Origin: Enhygromyxa salina | GTDB lineage: Bacteria > Myxococcota_A > Polyangia > Nannocystales > Nannocystaceae | NCBI RefSeq assembly: GCF_000737335.2 | Contig: NZ_JMCC02000076.1 | Span: forward strand, 25,866-89,865 | DNA: 64,000 nucleotides | Reading direction: 5' to 3' | Part shown: positions 1-8,234 of the stretch, one piece after another | Position numbering within the stretch: the stretch's first letter is position 1 | Layout of the letters: every line of letters begins with the position of its first letter | Made by a program: the position numbers and the translations under genes | The notes under the pieces: generated by a model | Databases searched by the model: none | What the model was told of the DNA's origin: nothing | What the model saw: the letters and a program-made list of their open reading frames with translations, nothing else

Positions 1-1
1 G

Positions 2-559
2 CCGCCCGGGCCCCGCGACGCGCAGCCCCAGCCCAACCCGGAGCACGCGACCGGGCCCACCACCGGGCCCACCACCGGGCCCACCGCGGCCCCCCCAGCT
101 CCGAGCCTCAGCCCCGCCCCCGCTGCCCTCGCGCTTGGCCACCCCAGCGCGACGGCGCTGCCGCCCCAGTTCCCCAGCGCCCGCGACCTTCGGCTGCCCC
201 GGGCCGCCCGCGAGCTCTACACCAAGCTCACCCAGGAGCTCCCCGGCGACTGGGCCAGCCTGCTCGGGCGCTGCCAGGTTCACGCCGCTCAGTTCGCCGC
301 GCTCACCCAGCGCAACGAGTTCCTGCCGGTCAACGAGGCCCGCAAGCTCGCCGCCGGCCTGCCGCAGCTGGTCGAGCGCGCCCAAGCCTCTGGTGATCCG
401 GTCGCGCTGCGCCTGGCCTGGGTCGCCGCACGCTACTTCGAGATCGCCGACGACGGCGAACTCGACTTCACGATCGGCGGCCTCGATGACGACGTCGCCG
501 TGTTCAACGCGATCGTTGGCCACCTGGGTCTCGCCGAGCTCGCGTTCGACCTGACCTGA
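2..559 (+). CDS. 5'-truncated protein, YkvA/DUF1232-like C-terminus
   Basis: An open frame runs from the window edge to a TGA at 557-559 with strongly G/C-ending codons. No in-frame ATG is seen, so the true start lies outside the window. The visible part opens with a Pro/Ala/Thr-rich linker containing three TGPT repeats, encoded by a 12-bp repeat at 50-85. About 110 residues of a helical domain follow. Its C-terminus (RYFEIADDGELDFTIGG, then LDDDVAVFNAIVGHLG) resembles the YkvA/DUF1232 domain, in which a short loop between two helices carries a D-rich LDD motif. Function is unknown. The family match is by eye and moderate. Confidence 0.5.
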   Translation, partial: PPGPRDAQPQPNPEHATGPTTGPTTGPTAAPPAPSLSPAPAALALGHPSATALPPQFPSARDLRLPRAARELYTKLTQELPGDWASLLGRCQVHAAQFAALTQRNEFLPVNEARKLAAGLPQLVERAQASGDPVALRLAWVAARYFEIADDGELDFTIGGLDDDVAVFNAIVGHLGLAELAFDLT

Positions 560-590
560 CCTGAACCTGTGCGAAGCTCCAGCCTGCCGC

Positions 591-818
591 ATGCCTGATC
601 GCGCCGTACCGACGCACCCGCCTGTACCTCGAGAGCTCGACGCCCTCGCGGCGCTCTCGCTCGGCATGACGATCGACGAGCTCCAGCTGATCTACCGGGT
701 CCAGTTCCCCGTCCTCTACCAATACGAGGCGGAGACCTTCTACCGCTGCGACCGCGAGGCCGACATGGCCCAGGCCATGACCTACTTCCAAGCCGCGCTC
801 GCGCTCCCCGGCGCCTGA
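591..818 (+). pseudogene. C-terminal fragment of a DNA methyltransferase-like gene
   Basis: A 75-codon frame starts with ATG 32 nt after the previous stop. Its middle (ELDALAALSLGMTIDEL, then IYRVQFPVLYQYE) resembles the extreme C-terminus of large Eco57I/PglX-like adenine-specific DNA methyltransferases, where an LDALVALALGLT..EL helix precedes IYR.QFPV...YE. The catalytic domain (NPPY motif, SAM-binding motif) is absent from the upstream DNA. This is therefore read as a leftover tail of a restriction-modification or BREX-type gene. The last 25 residues diverge from the family. Alternatively it is an unrelated small protein. Confidence 0.42.
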
Positions 819-974
819 GCCCGCCGCGACGCCGCCACGCTGCGGCGCGGCTTCGCTGGGCATCCCACCACGCGGAAGCCCGAAGGCGACGTGGGTGTCG
901 GCTTTGCGGCCGCGCGGGCTCTGGCCAGCGTCAGGTCTGCTCGGACCGAGCCCCTCACCCTCACCACCAGCAGC

Positions 975-2165
975 TCAATCCAGATCAACGGGAGCAAGGT
1001 TCACCGTCGTCGGGCTCCCGGCGTAGCTGTCGTAGTCGAGCGTCGCGTGGAGCGAGAACTCGCTGTTGTCCACGCGCAGCTCGTCGATCTCGACCTCTCC
1101 GCCGGGCCCGAGCTGGCCGAAGATCGCCGCGTCGTTGGTCACGAAGAATGTCTCGGTCATCGGCGGGCCCTCGCCGATCTCCAAGGTTCCCGTCACGACC
1201 AGCTCGATCCGCTGCTCGCCAAAGTAGAACTCGCCGGTCGCCGTGTTCCACACGCCAAGGGCCGGCCGCCGGAGCTGCACGCTGACCTCGCTGATCGACA
1301 CGTCGTCGAGCAGCTCGTCCGAGTAGAGCGTCCATGCGCTCGAGTCATTGGATATCGTGAGGTTGGCCAGATACAGCGGGCAGTCGAGCTCGCTGCACTC
1401 CGGCGCCGAGTATTCGACCTCGCCGTGCTCGAGCGGCGCCGCGTCCGAGCTGGGCGTGGAGTCTGGGTTGTGGAGGGTGATCGTGAGTGAGGACCGGCCG
1501 GCGACGGTGGTCGTGGACAGATGATCGGCGCCGCCCATGCCCGGGCCCCACGGCGTGGCGGTGTCGTCGTAGTAGAGGCCGACGGCGATCGGTGTGGTGA
1601 ACTCGTCGGCGCAGGTCTCGAAGTCGCCGCACGCCAGCTCGACCGGCTGGCCGCTGCTTGGCCAGGTTGGCGAGCTGCTTGACGGGATGACCTTGGTCTT
1701 CCACGGGCGCATGGCGAGGTTGGCTGCGGGAAGATAGCAGTAGAGGCGGGCAGGGTCCTTGATGCGCATGAGCGGATCCGGGACGACGATATTGTTGTAA
1801 TTCTTGAGCTGCCACAACGAATCCGAGGATTGCAGGCAGTTGCCTAATCCGTCGCCCGTGTTATTCAAGCAATGCTGAACGCACATGCCGCGAATCGCGC
1901 TAATGTCATCCTCGTCGTTTGTCCAACTGTCGAGATCGATGCCGCCGGTCTCGCCGGTCTCGCTCCAGTGTTCGGGACCAAGGCAAAGGCCGAAGCTGTA
2001 TCGTTTGCCGTGCAGTGCATTCTCGTAGTACAGCCCGGCAGGCCCCCCGTCGCACCAAATGCGGAGGCCGTCGGGATCCTTCGTTGTACACCCCGCTGCT
2101 GAGGCTGTGAGAGCCGCAATTAGGAATGTGATGGTGGTGGTGGTGGTGATGGGTGAGTTCTTCAT
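975..2165 (-). CDS. Cys-rich lipoprotein of unknown function
   Basis: A 396-residue protein. The first 26 residues form a type II signal peptide with a Thr run and the lipobox SAAGC, so it should be a lipidated envelope protein. ATG 2165 has a GGGGAA ribosome-binding site 6 nt upstream on the minus strand. The mature part is acidic and holds about ten cysteines in the first half. The C-terminal 150 residues are rich in short beta-strand-like segments. No catalytic motif was recognised. The 431-residue lipoprotein at 28392-29687 has a broadly similar plan (lipobox, Cys-rich first half, beta-rich second half), but the two are not clear homologues by eye. Confidence 0.75.
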   Translation of the reverse strand: MKNSPITTTTTITFLIAALTASAAGCTTKDPDGLRIWCDGGPAGLYYENALHGKRYSFGLCLGPEHWSETGETGGIDLDSWTNDEDDISAIRGMCVQHCLNNTGDGLGNCLQSSDSLWQLKNYNNIVVPDPLMRIKDPARLYCYLPAANLAMRPWKTKVIPSSSSPTWPSSGQPVELACGDFETCADEFTTPIAVGLYYDDTATPWGPGMGGADHLSTTTVAGRSSLTITLHNPDSTPSSDAAPLEHGEVEYSAPECSELDCPLYLANLTISNDSSAWTLYSDELLDDVSISEVSVQLRRPALGVWNTATGEFYFGEQRIELVVTGTLEIGEGPPMTETFFVTNDAAIFGQLGPGGEVEIDELRVDNSEFSLHATLDYDSYAGSPTTVNLAPVDLD

Positions 2166-2517
2166 GGTGTTCCCCGATCGCGTCAGAGCGACGCGGCTCC
2201 GCGTCGCGCATGCTCAAGGCCAGGGTCATGAAGATTGCCGATCTGGCGCCACCAGCGGTACATTAATGGACGCCCAGGCGCGGGTCATGATGGCCGAGAA
2301 CGTGATGGCACAAATGACATGGTTGAAGTGATGCAAATATCCTTGGTGCGATTCCGCCCCACGTCAACCTGCAAACATCGACGGGCTCCACGATACTCAA
2401 TCGCACGACTTGCGGCGATGTCGGCGACTCGCAGGGATCGGTGCTGCGACCCAGCATTAATTCATATGAAGACTCTCTCGCTGAGCGTGGAGCAGGCCGT
2501 GCGGATCCGATGGCACC
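2166..2517. other. Intergenic stretch, no supported gene
   Basis: About 350 bp between two minus-strand genes. Composition is less GC-biased than the flanking genes. No frame shows convincing codon usage. The last ~30 bp (from about 2489) belong to the ~1364-bp tandem repeat unit described for the metallopeptidase array. Confidence 0.4.
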
Positions 2518-3684
2518 TCACGGCATCGGCTGATCCGCATCGTCGAGCACGCGCTCGAACACCACGCGCGAGAACACGAAATCACCCGCTTCGTCCATCA
2601 TACTGTCCAGATGCCCGACGTAGCGCCCCCCCAGCAGCCAGGGCCGCTGGTGCCGGCCCGGGTCTTCGCCGTCTGTGGCGCCACCGACGATGTACGGCGG
2701 CCCATACACGGCATCCAGCTCGCCTTCACAAGGCACCAAGAAGATGCTCTGGGTGATCGGGTCCGTCCCGCTCGGGACCGTCACGCTCACGGAGTAGAGG
2801 GTCCGCTCGTCTGGGAACTCGAGCGCGAACAGCCAGCCGGCGCTGTTCTCAGCGAAGTTGATGATGTCATCATCTTCGCAGCGCGGCTCGCTGCGCTCGA
2901 GGACGAGCGGCAAGCCGCTCCAGGTGAAGGTCGGGAGCCCCTCGAGTGCGCAGGCCGGGTCGTCGAACGCGGACTCGGGCAAGTTCTCGGCGATCGCGGC
3001 CGACTCGGCCAGCGAGATCCCAAACACCCGCCGCGTCACCCGCTCGACACCCTTCGCCGAGGTCGCGCCGTCGAGCGCCAGGATGAACTCGGCCATCTTG
3101 GCCGGGCCGTAGGTCGACTCCAGCGCGACCCACCACGTGAGCGCGAGCGCGTAGTTCACCTTCGTGGGGTCGTTGACATCGAGCGCCGCCCGCAGCTCTG
3201 CCGCGCTGAGGAACTCGGGCTGGGTAGCGAATCCGGGGCCGGCACGCTGGATCACCCCCGAGTTCCAGCGCGACGCAAAGGCTTCGTTGATGAAGGCCGG
3301 ATACCCCACAATCGGGCGGCCATGCCCACCGCGCGACGCATGGGCGAGTTCGTGGGTCTCGATCGGCTTGTTCGAGAACACGAGTGGCCGATTCAGTAAG
3401 CGGCTCTCGCAGTTGGAAATCCAGGGCGAGGAGCACGCCTGAACCGCGAGCTCTTCGTGCCAGAAGTACTCGACCCCCGGCCCGAGGTCGTCGGGCCCCC
3501 AGCCGTAGTGGCCGCCAATCAGCTCCAATACGCGGTCCACCATGGGAACGGTCCCCCCGCACAAGCGCGCCTCGGTGTCGTCCCAATGGTAGATCACGTG
3601 CTCGCCAACCTCGGTCGACAGCTCCATGCACTGACTGCAAACCAGCACAATCCCGATCGCAGAGATGGACCCGACGCGCGTCAT
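2518..3684 (-). CDS. Secreted gluzincin-like metallopeptidase, tandem copy 1
   Basis: A 388-residue protein with a hydrophobic N-terminus (residues 5-16) and nearby cysteines, so it is probably exported and possibly a lipoprotein. HELAH at 111-115 is an HExxH zinc-binding motif. NEAFA at 133-137 could supply the third zinc ligand (Glu), as in gluzincins. The surrounding sequence (ETHELAHASRGGHG) matches the active-site helix style of M1/M4-like enzymes. It is a close paralogue of the same-length gene at 3882-5048; both lie on the minus strand in a 1364-bp direct tandem repeat. Substrate is unknown. The GAGGT upstream of ATG 3684 sits directly against the start, so the exact start is uncertain. 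Confidence 0.8.
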   Translation of the reverse strand: MTRVGSISAIGIVLVCSQCMELSTEVGEHVIYHWDDTEARLCGGTVPMVDRVLELIGGHYGWGPDDLGPGVEYFWHEELAVQACSSPWISNCESRLLNRPLVFSNKPIETHELAHASRGGHGRPIVGYPAFINEAFASRWNSGVIQRAGPGFATQPEFLSAAELRAALDVNDPTKVNYALALTWWVALESTYGPAKMAEFILALDGATSAKGVERVTRRVFGISLAESAAIAENLPESAFDDPACALEGLPTFTWSGLPLVLERSEPRCEDDDIINFAENSAGWLFALEFPDERTLYSVSVTVPSGTDPITQSIFLVPCEGELDAVYGPPYIVGGATDGEDPGRHQRPWLLGGRYVGHLDSMMDEAGDFVFSRVVFERVLDDADQPMP

Positions 3685-3881
3685 ACCTCAACAGCAAACT
3701 ACGAGCATCTCAAAGCCCGGACAACCGGCGTCACGCTCGCTCGTGCGTCATTGATGGGCTGCGCAGTATATTCAGGCTTGCACGCCAGACCGCGATCGAT
3801 CGGCGAACTGTCCGCACACGCGCCAACGCAAAGTTGCGTTCACGAGCGGTGCGGAGCAGGCCGCGCGGATCCGACGGCACC

Positions 3882-5048
3882 TCACGGCATCGGCTGATCC
3901 GCATCGTCGAGCACGCGCTCGAAGACCACGCGCGAGAACACGAAATCACCCGCTTCGTCCCTCATACTGCGCAGATGCCCCACATAGCGCCCCCGAAGGT
4001 GCCAGGGCCACGGCTGCCAGTTCGGGTCCCCCCCGTCTGTGGCGTCAGCGGCGATGTACGGCGGCCCGTACACGGCGTCCAGCTCGCCTTCGCAGGGCAC
4101 CACGAAGATGCTCTGGGTGATCGGGTCCGTCCCGCTCGGGACCGTCACGCTCACCGAGTAGGGCTTCGGCTCGTCTGGGAACTCGAGCGCGAACAGCCAG
4201 CCGACAGTGTCATTACTGAAGTTGATGATGTCATCATCTTCACAGCGCGGCTCGCTGCGCTCGAGCACGAGCGGCAAGCCGGTCCACGTGAAGGTCGGGA
4301 GCCCCTCGAGTGCGCAGGCGGGGTCGTCGAACGCAGACTCGGGCAAGCTCTCGGCGATCGCGGCAGACTCGGCCAGCGAGATCCCAAACACCCGCCGCGT
4401 CGCCCGCTCGACGCCCTTCGCCGAGGTCACGCCGTCGAGCGCCAGGATGAACTCGGCCATCTTGCTCGGGCCGTAGGTCGACTCCAGCGCGACCCACCAC
4501 GTGAGCGCGAGCGCGTAGTTCACCTTCGTGGGGTCGTTGACATCGAGCGCCGCCCGCAGCTCTGCCGCGCTGAGGAACTCGGGCTGGGTAGCGTATCCGA
4601 CGACGCCGCCCTGGATTACCGCCGACTCCCAGCGCGAGGCAAAGGCTTCGTTGATGAAGGCCGGATACCCCACAAACGGGCGGCCGTGCCCGCCGCGCGA
4701 CGCATGGGCGAGTTCGTGGGTCTGGATCGGGGTGTTCGAGAACACGAGTGGCCGATTCAGGAAGTGGCTCTCGCAGTCGGCAACCCAGGGCAAGGAGCAC
4801 GCCTGAACCGCCAGCTCTTCGTGCCAGAAGTACTCGATCCCCGGCCCGAGGTCGTCGGGCCCCCAGCCGTAGTGGCCGCCAACCAACTCCAATACGCGGT
4901 CCACCATGGGAACGGTCCCCCCGCACAAGCGCGCCTCGGTCTCGTCCCAATGGTAGATCACATGCTCGCCAACCTCGGTCGACAGCTCCATGCACTGACT
5001 GCAAACCAGCACAATCCCGATCGCAGAGATGGACCCGACGCGCGACAT
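3882..5048 (-). CDS. Secreted gluzincin-like metallopeptidase, tandem copy 2
   Basis: A 388-residue paralogue of the gene at 2518-3684, without length change and with most substitutions in surface-like positions. HELAH and NEAFA are both conserved, so both copies look functional. The ~200-bp spacers upstream of the two copies are also nearly identical, including a motif 'caacgcaaagttgcgttc' that forms an inverted repeat (near 3825 and 5188) and could be an operator or hairpin. Duplication therefore included regulatory DNA. Expression is probably from a promoter in each spacer. Confidence 0.8.
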   Translation of the reverse strand: MSRVGSISAIGIVLVCSQCMELSTEVGEHVIYHWDETEARLCGGTVPMVDRVLELVGGHYGWGPDDLGPGIEYFWHEELAVQACSLPWVADCESHFLNRPLVFSNTPIQTHELAHASRGGHGRPFVGYPAFINEAFASRWESAVIQGGVVGYATQPEFLSAAELRAALDVNDPTKVNYALALTWWVALESTYGPSKMAEFILALDGVTSAKGVERATRRVFGISLAESAAIAESLPESAFDDPACALEGLPTFTWTGLPLVLERSEPRCEDDDIINFSNDTVGWLFALEFPDEPKPYSVSVTVPSGTDPITQSIFVVPCEGELDAVYGPPYIAADATDGGDPNWQPWPWHLRGRYVGHLRSMRDEAGDFVFSRVVFERVLDDADQPMP

Positions 5049-5239
5049 ACCTCAACAGCAACCTACGAGCATCTCAAAGCCCGGACAACCCGCGTCTCCT
5101 TCGTTCGCGCGTCATTGGTGGGCTGCGCAGCATATTCAGGCTTGCACGCCGACCGCGATCGTTCGGCGAACTGTCCGCACACGCGCCAGCGCAAAGTTGC
5201 GTTCACGAGCGGGCGGGCGTCAGCGCGGACAAGCCGGCA

Positions 5240-5410
5240 CCTCATGGCATCGGCTGATCCGCATCGTCGAGCACGCGCTCGAACACCACGCGCGAGAACA
5301 CGAAATCGCCCGCTTCGTCCATCATACTGTCCAGATGCCGACGTAGCGTCCCCCCAGCAGCCAGGGCCCCTGGTGCCGTCCCGGGTCTTCGCCGTCTGTG
5401 GCGCCAGCCT
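5240..5410 (-). pseudogene. 3' remnant of a third metallopeptidase copy
   Basis: About 170 bp match the last ~55 codons of the gene at 2518-3684 with only a few differences, including a 1-bp deletion that breaks the frame. The match stops abruptly near 5410. The remnant is closer to copy 1 than to copy 2 in its end region. It shows that the array once had at least one more unit or that a partial duplication occurred. Confidence 0.75.
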
Positions 5411-5442
5411 GTGGCACCGCTTCTGGCAGCTGTAGAGTGCGA

Positions 5443-5609
5443 CGCCGGCGATCTTGGCGCGTGCTAGCCTAGCGTCGCGCGCAATCATTCTCGCCACCAT
5501 CCTTTCCAACTTCTCAGCACACCTGTGCGCTGCTCGCCTCGCAGGCATCCACCAGGACATCGGCGACAACGAGCATCCGGCCTCGGTCGGCTTCGTGCAG
5601 ATTTACTAG
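5443..5609 (+). pseudogene. Possible C-terminal coding remnant, unidentified
   Basis: A plus-strand frame ending in TAG at 5607-5609 encodes a protein-like string (NFSAHLCAARLAGIHQDIGD, then EHPASVGFVQIY). It has no start codon of its own in a sensible context. It lies just after the truncated peptidase copy, so it may be the tail of a gene cut by the same rearrangement. I do not recognise the family. Confidence 0.2.
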
Positions 5610-5617
5610 AAATCAAC

Positions 5618-6301
5618 TCAAAGCTTTTCGTCATCGGAGAACTCGATGGTAAATTCGAATTCCACCACACCTTGCCCCTGCTCGGGCGGTTCAAATTCCA
5701 TGTCGTAGGCCGACTGTCGGACGCACTCGGTGAGATCGCCCTCGATTGATGTCTTCTCGGGGTTCACATCGATCCGGTCAATCACCCCACCGAGTTCTTC
5801 ATCACCAATCACGGCGACGCTCAAGGTCAAGGCACCGCCCGCGCCCTTCGCCGCGATATCTTCATAACAACTCTCGGCCGCCGGGATCAATTGATCCTGG
5901 ATGATCCCCCGGGCGTACTCATCTGGCAGCGAGGACCAAGATGTTGGAGGCAGCGGAGCTGCGGGGGGCTGGGCTGGAGGTTCGACGGCCTCATGTTTCG
6001 CGGTCGGGCGACCGTAGCGATGCTGGAGCGCTCGACGTAGCTGGTCTCGCTCCTCCTTCGTTCTTGGTCGCCGGGTGACCGTGTCGGGCTCGGGCTCGAC
6101 CTCGTCCATGCGTTTCGTGGCGGGTGAAGCCGGCGACGATGGAGACGCGGTTGACTGGGGAATTTCACGGTCGGGGCCCGCTACGGGGCGCTCGGCGCTC
6201 GCTCCCCCAGCGCCGCCCAACTGAGCGAAACCCAGGAGACAGATCGCCAGGACAATTGCACCGACACCTGCGAGCACGATGGGTAGTTTAGTCTCGCTCA
6301 T
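5618..6301 (-). CDS. AgmX/PglI C-terminal-domain-like membrane protein
   Basis: A 227-residue protein started at ATG 6301, giving a short cytoplasmic head and one membrane helix (about residues 7-30). A Pro/Ala/Glu-rich linker follows. The C-terminal ~100 residues contain a conserved pattern (IIQDQLIPAAESCYED, a beta-strand GALTLSVAV, then LTECVRQSAYDMEFEPPEQG). This is the AgmX/PglI C-terminal domain, a TonB-C-like fold common in myxobacterial gliding and envelope proteins. Its role is probably periplasmic. An earlier in-frame ATG at 6322 is less likely. Confidence 0.72.
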   Translation of the reverse strand: MSETKLPIVLAGVGAIVLAICLLGFAQLGGAGGASAERPVAGPDREIPQSTASPSSPASPATKRMDEVEPEPDTVTRRPRTKEERDQLRRALQHRYGRPTAKHEAVEPPAQPPAAPLPPTSWSSLPDEYARGIIQDQLIPAAESCYEDIAAKGAGGALTLSVAVIGDEELGGVIDRIDVNPEKTSIEGDLTECVRQSAYDMEFEPPEQGQGVVEFEFTIEFSDDEKL

Positions 6302-6464
6302 GTGGGCACCAGTCGGCTGCAAACGCTACAATACGACATGGCCGGAGACTCGTCGCGCCGTGAAGCACCGCCGCGACGCCACCGATGATACAAAATTCGA
6401 CCTTCGCGTCGCTGAGCCGCTCGAGCAGCGCGAGGTCTTGCAGAGGCCGCGTGCGCCTAGGCAT
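6288..6464 (-). pseudogene. Truncated nucleotidyltransferase-fold gene
   Basis: A 58-codon frame whose first 40 residues (LALLERLSDAKVEFCIIGG, then VAAVLHGATS) match the start of minimal nucleotidyltransferases such as AbiEii-like or DUF6036-like proteins, with the typical IIGG.AA..HG motif. The catalytic GS/DxD segment is missing. The frame runs into the start of the AgmX-like gene and ends. The ATG overlaps the stop of the preceding frame as TGATG (6464), which suggests an original translationally coupled pair. Confidence 0.45.
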
Positions 6465-6700
6465 CAGCGACCCACGCCAGCCATGAGGCGCAGTGCGTCC
6501 TCGAGCTGTTGCATGTGCTGCGCAGGGGCAAGCGTTCGCCCGAGCAGCAACAGGTCGACGCCGTGGGCCCCTGCGGCGCGCCAAGCGTTGCCTCGGGCCC
6601 GCGCGGACGCTTGGGCGAGTTGATCGAAGTCGAGCGTCGCCGGGCGCGAGCGCCTCCATCGCGCCAAGCGTAACAGGTTGCGGGGCCCCTGAGAAGTTCG
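6464..6700 (-). pseudogene. Remnant C-terminus of the gene upstream of the nucleotidyltransferase fragment
   Basis: Reading toward the TGA at 6464-6466, about 55 residues (LDFDQLAQASARARGNAWRA, then LLLLGRTLAPAQHMQQLEDA) have normal G/C-ending codons. The DNA further upstream in this frame does not. No clear start is visible. It could be the tail of the partner gene of the nucleotidyltransferase. Low confidence. Confidence 0.27.
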
Positions 6701-6713
6701 CAAAGGGTGCAGG

Positions 6714-7220
6714 CTACCGCTGATCCGGGACGAACCAGCGGACGATCTGTGTGAGCGCCAACGAGTCCGAACGAGCTTCGGGATAATCCTCCTCGGTGAG
6801 CGCCGGTCGCAACTCCTCACGCTGTACCGCGACGTATGCGTCGAGCGTGGCATCGTAAGGCATGCTCGCTCTGTCGGCTCGGCGCAGCGATTGACTTGGC
6901 ATTTGTCGAGGGTCCTCAGCTGCGACGGGCCCAATTTCACTGTATCGTTCGTGTTGGCGGTTGTTCTCGAAGTACTCACCTGGTGTCCAAGCGAACATCT
7001 CCTGGTGAATATCGGCATCGAACTGCAAGGACAGGTCCTCGCGCAGGACGATCAGCCGCTCTCGGGCAAACGTCTGAACACTGAAGCCGTCGGCATCTGG
7101 CTCGTCGTCGGTGATCTCGGCGATATCAGAGATGCGTAGGACGCGACGACAACAAATTCGTCGCGCGTATCCCCATCGACATCATCTCGAATCAGACCCA
7201 CGAGAGCGATATCACCTTGC
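6714..7220 (-). pseudogene. Decayed hypothetical gene with a frame break
   Basis: From about 7133 down to TGA 6714 the minus strand encodes an acidic, protein-like sequence (LRISDIAEITDDEPDADGF, later DADIHQEMFAWTPGEYFENN). Just upstream, in another frame, lies IALVGLIRDDVDGDTRDEFV, which looks like an FG-GAP/VCBS-type strand with a Ca-binding DxDGD loop. The two pieces join if one base is missing near 7135. A TTG at 7028 is the only usable start inside the second piece. I read this as the broken end of a longer secreted protein. Confidence 0.3.
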
Positions 7221-7582
7221 CAGGACTCCCGGGGTTCCGACGCCTGCGCAGCTTGACCGGGGGGCTCGTGACCAGCAGCGAGCGGCTGATCGCCAGCGAG
7301 GGCGCGCCCGAGCCAACCCGACCCGAGCCCGAGCCGCCCCCGATCGCCGAGGCAGCCGCGGGGCTGCGGGCCGAGCTCGCCAGCTTGGCCCAAGTCTATC
7401 CCGAGTGCGTTGGCTTGTTTCGGCGCCTGTCCGAGGCGGAGCTGCGGCGTGCTGGTCGTGACCGGCTGCGGCGAGGCCTCGGCGTTGATCGGGTGAGCGT
7501 CCACTACGGGCTGCGCCGCCTCGCCCGGCCGGGCTGCGCGGAGCACATCCCCCCGAGCGTGGAGCGCACCGCGATCACCTAG
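7217..7582 (+). CDS. Hypothetical helical protein
   Basis: A 121-codon frame from TTG 7217. After a Pro/Glu-rich stretch, the region from about residue 45 to 85 (AEAAAGLRAELASLAQVYPE, then CVGLFRRLSEAELRRAG) has good third-position GC and predicted helices. The last 40 residues are less convincing. It overlaps the upstream end of the decayed minus-strand gene. It may be a fragment of a larger gene; no family recognised. Confidence 0.32.
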   Translation: MPGLPGFRRLRSLTGGLVTSSERLIASEGAPEPTRPEPEPPPIAEAAAGLRAELASLAQVYPECVGLFRRLSEAELRRAGRDRLRRGLGVDRVSVHYGLRRLARPGCAEHIPPSVERTAIT

Positions 7583-7763
7583 ACGGTCGGGGCACCGAGT
7601 GACCAGAACAAGCGGGTACATGACCACTTCGATGGACCCGCTAAAGCTCCGTACTCATCGCCTGGTGGCCAACTGCCGCGTCAAGGCCGAAGCGAGCGAT
7701 CTATCTACCAAGTTTTTGCCCGGCCTCGCTTCAGGCATCGAGCCGTCCCCCTACCCTGGGCTC

Positions 7764-8171
7764 ATGCCCTACATGTTCGACAGCAAGCGCGCGCCGTTGA
7801 TCTACATGCACCTGCACGGTGCGGTGACAGACAGCGACCTGCAGCGAATGCTCGCCGACATGGACAAGCTCACCGCGCAGGCTCAATCGTACGCGGTCGT
7901 GCTCGATTGCCGGGAGCTTCAGGTTCCCGAGCTCGCGCAGCTGCAGCGGCTCGCCGGGTGGTTCGCCGACAACTTCGACGTCTCGGCCCGCTATCACCGT
8001 GGCGTGGTCGTCGTGGTCGACTCAACGCTGATCCGCTCCTCGCTTCGAACGCTGATGCAGCTGCAGCGCCTGCCCATGCCGATCCACATCCTCGAGGACG
8101 TGGAGCAGGGCTACGCGTGGGCGGCCAGCAAGCTCGGCGCGGGTGACTCCCACCGATCTCTGAGCGCCTAG
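7764..8171 (+). CDS. STAS/SpoIIAA-like domain protein
   Basis: A 135-residue protein if started at ATG 7764 (MPYMFDSKRAPLIYMHLHG). Longer in-frame starts back to 7599 would add a poorly coding leader. The pattern of a strand carrying 'apLIYMHLHGAVTDSDLQRM', a helix, then AVVLDCRELQVPELAQLQRL and VVVVVDSTLIRSSLRTL fits the SpoIIAA-like/STAS fold found in many myxobacterial stand-alone proteins. These are usually regulatory or binding domains without catalysis. It stands alone upstream of a LamG lipoprotein. Confidence 0.65.
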   Translation: MPYMFDSKRAPLIYMHLHGAVTDSDLQRMLADMDKLTAQAQSYAVVLDCRELQVPELAQLQRLAGWFADNFDVSARYHRGVVVVVDSTLIRSSLRTLMQLQRLPMPIHILEDVEQGYAWAASKLGAGDSHRSLSA

Positions 8172-8234
8172 TCGGCGAGCATCGTGCGCGTACTCGGGCC
8201 CGACCACACTCGACAACTTGGCTGCTGCTGAACC

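Noticed and set aside
3384..5435. 683-codon plus-strand frame across the metallopeptidase array
   Set aside because: Antisense shadow repeated because the array itself is repeated.
7052..7627. 191-codon minus frame as an intact gene
   Set aside because: Only the last part before 7130 is protein-like; the upstream part mirrors a better plus-strand frame.
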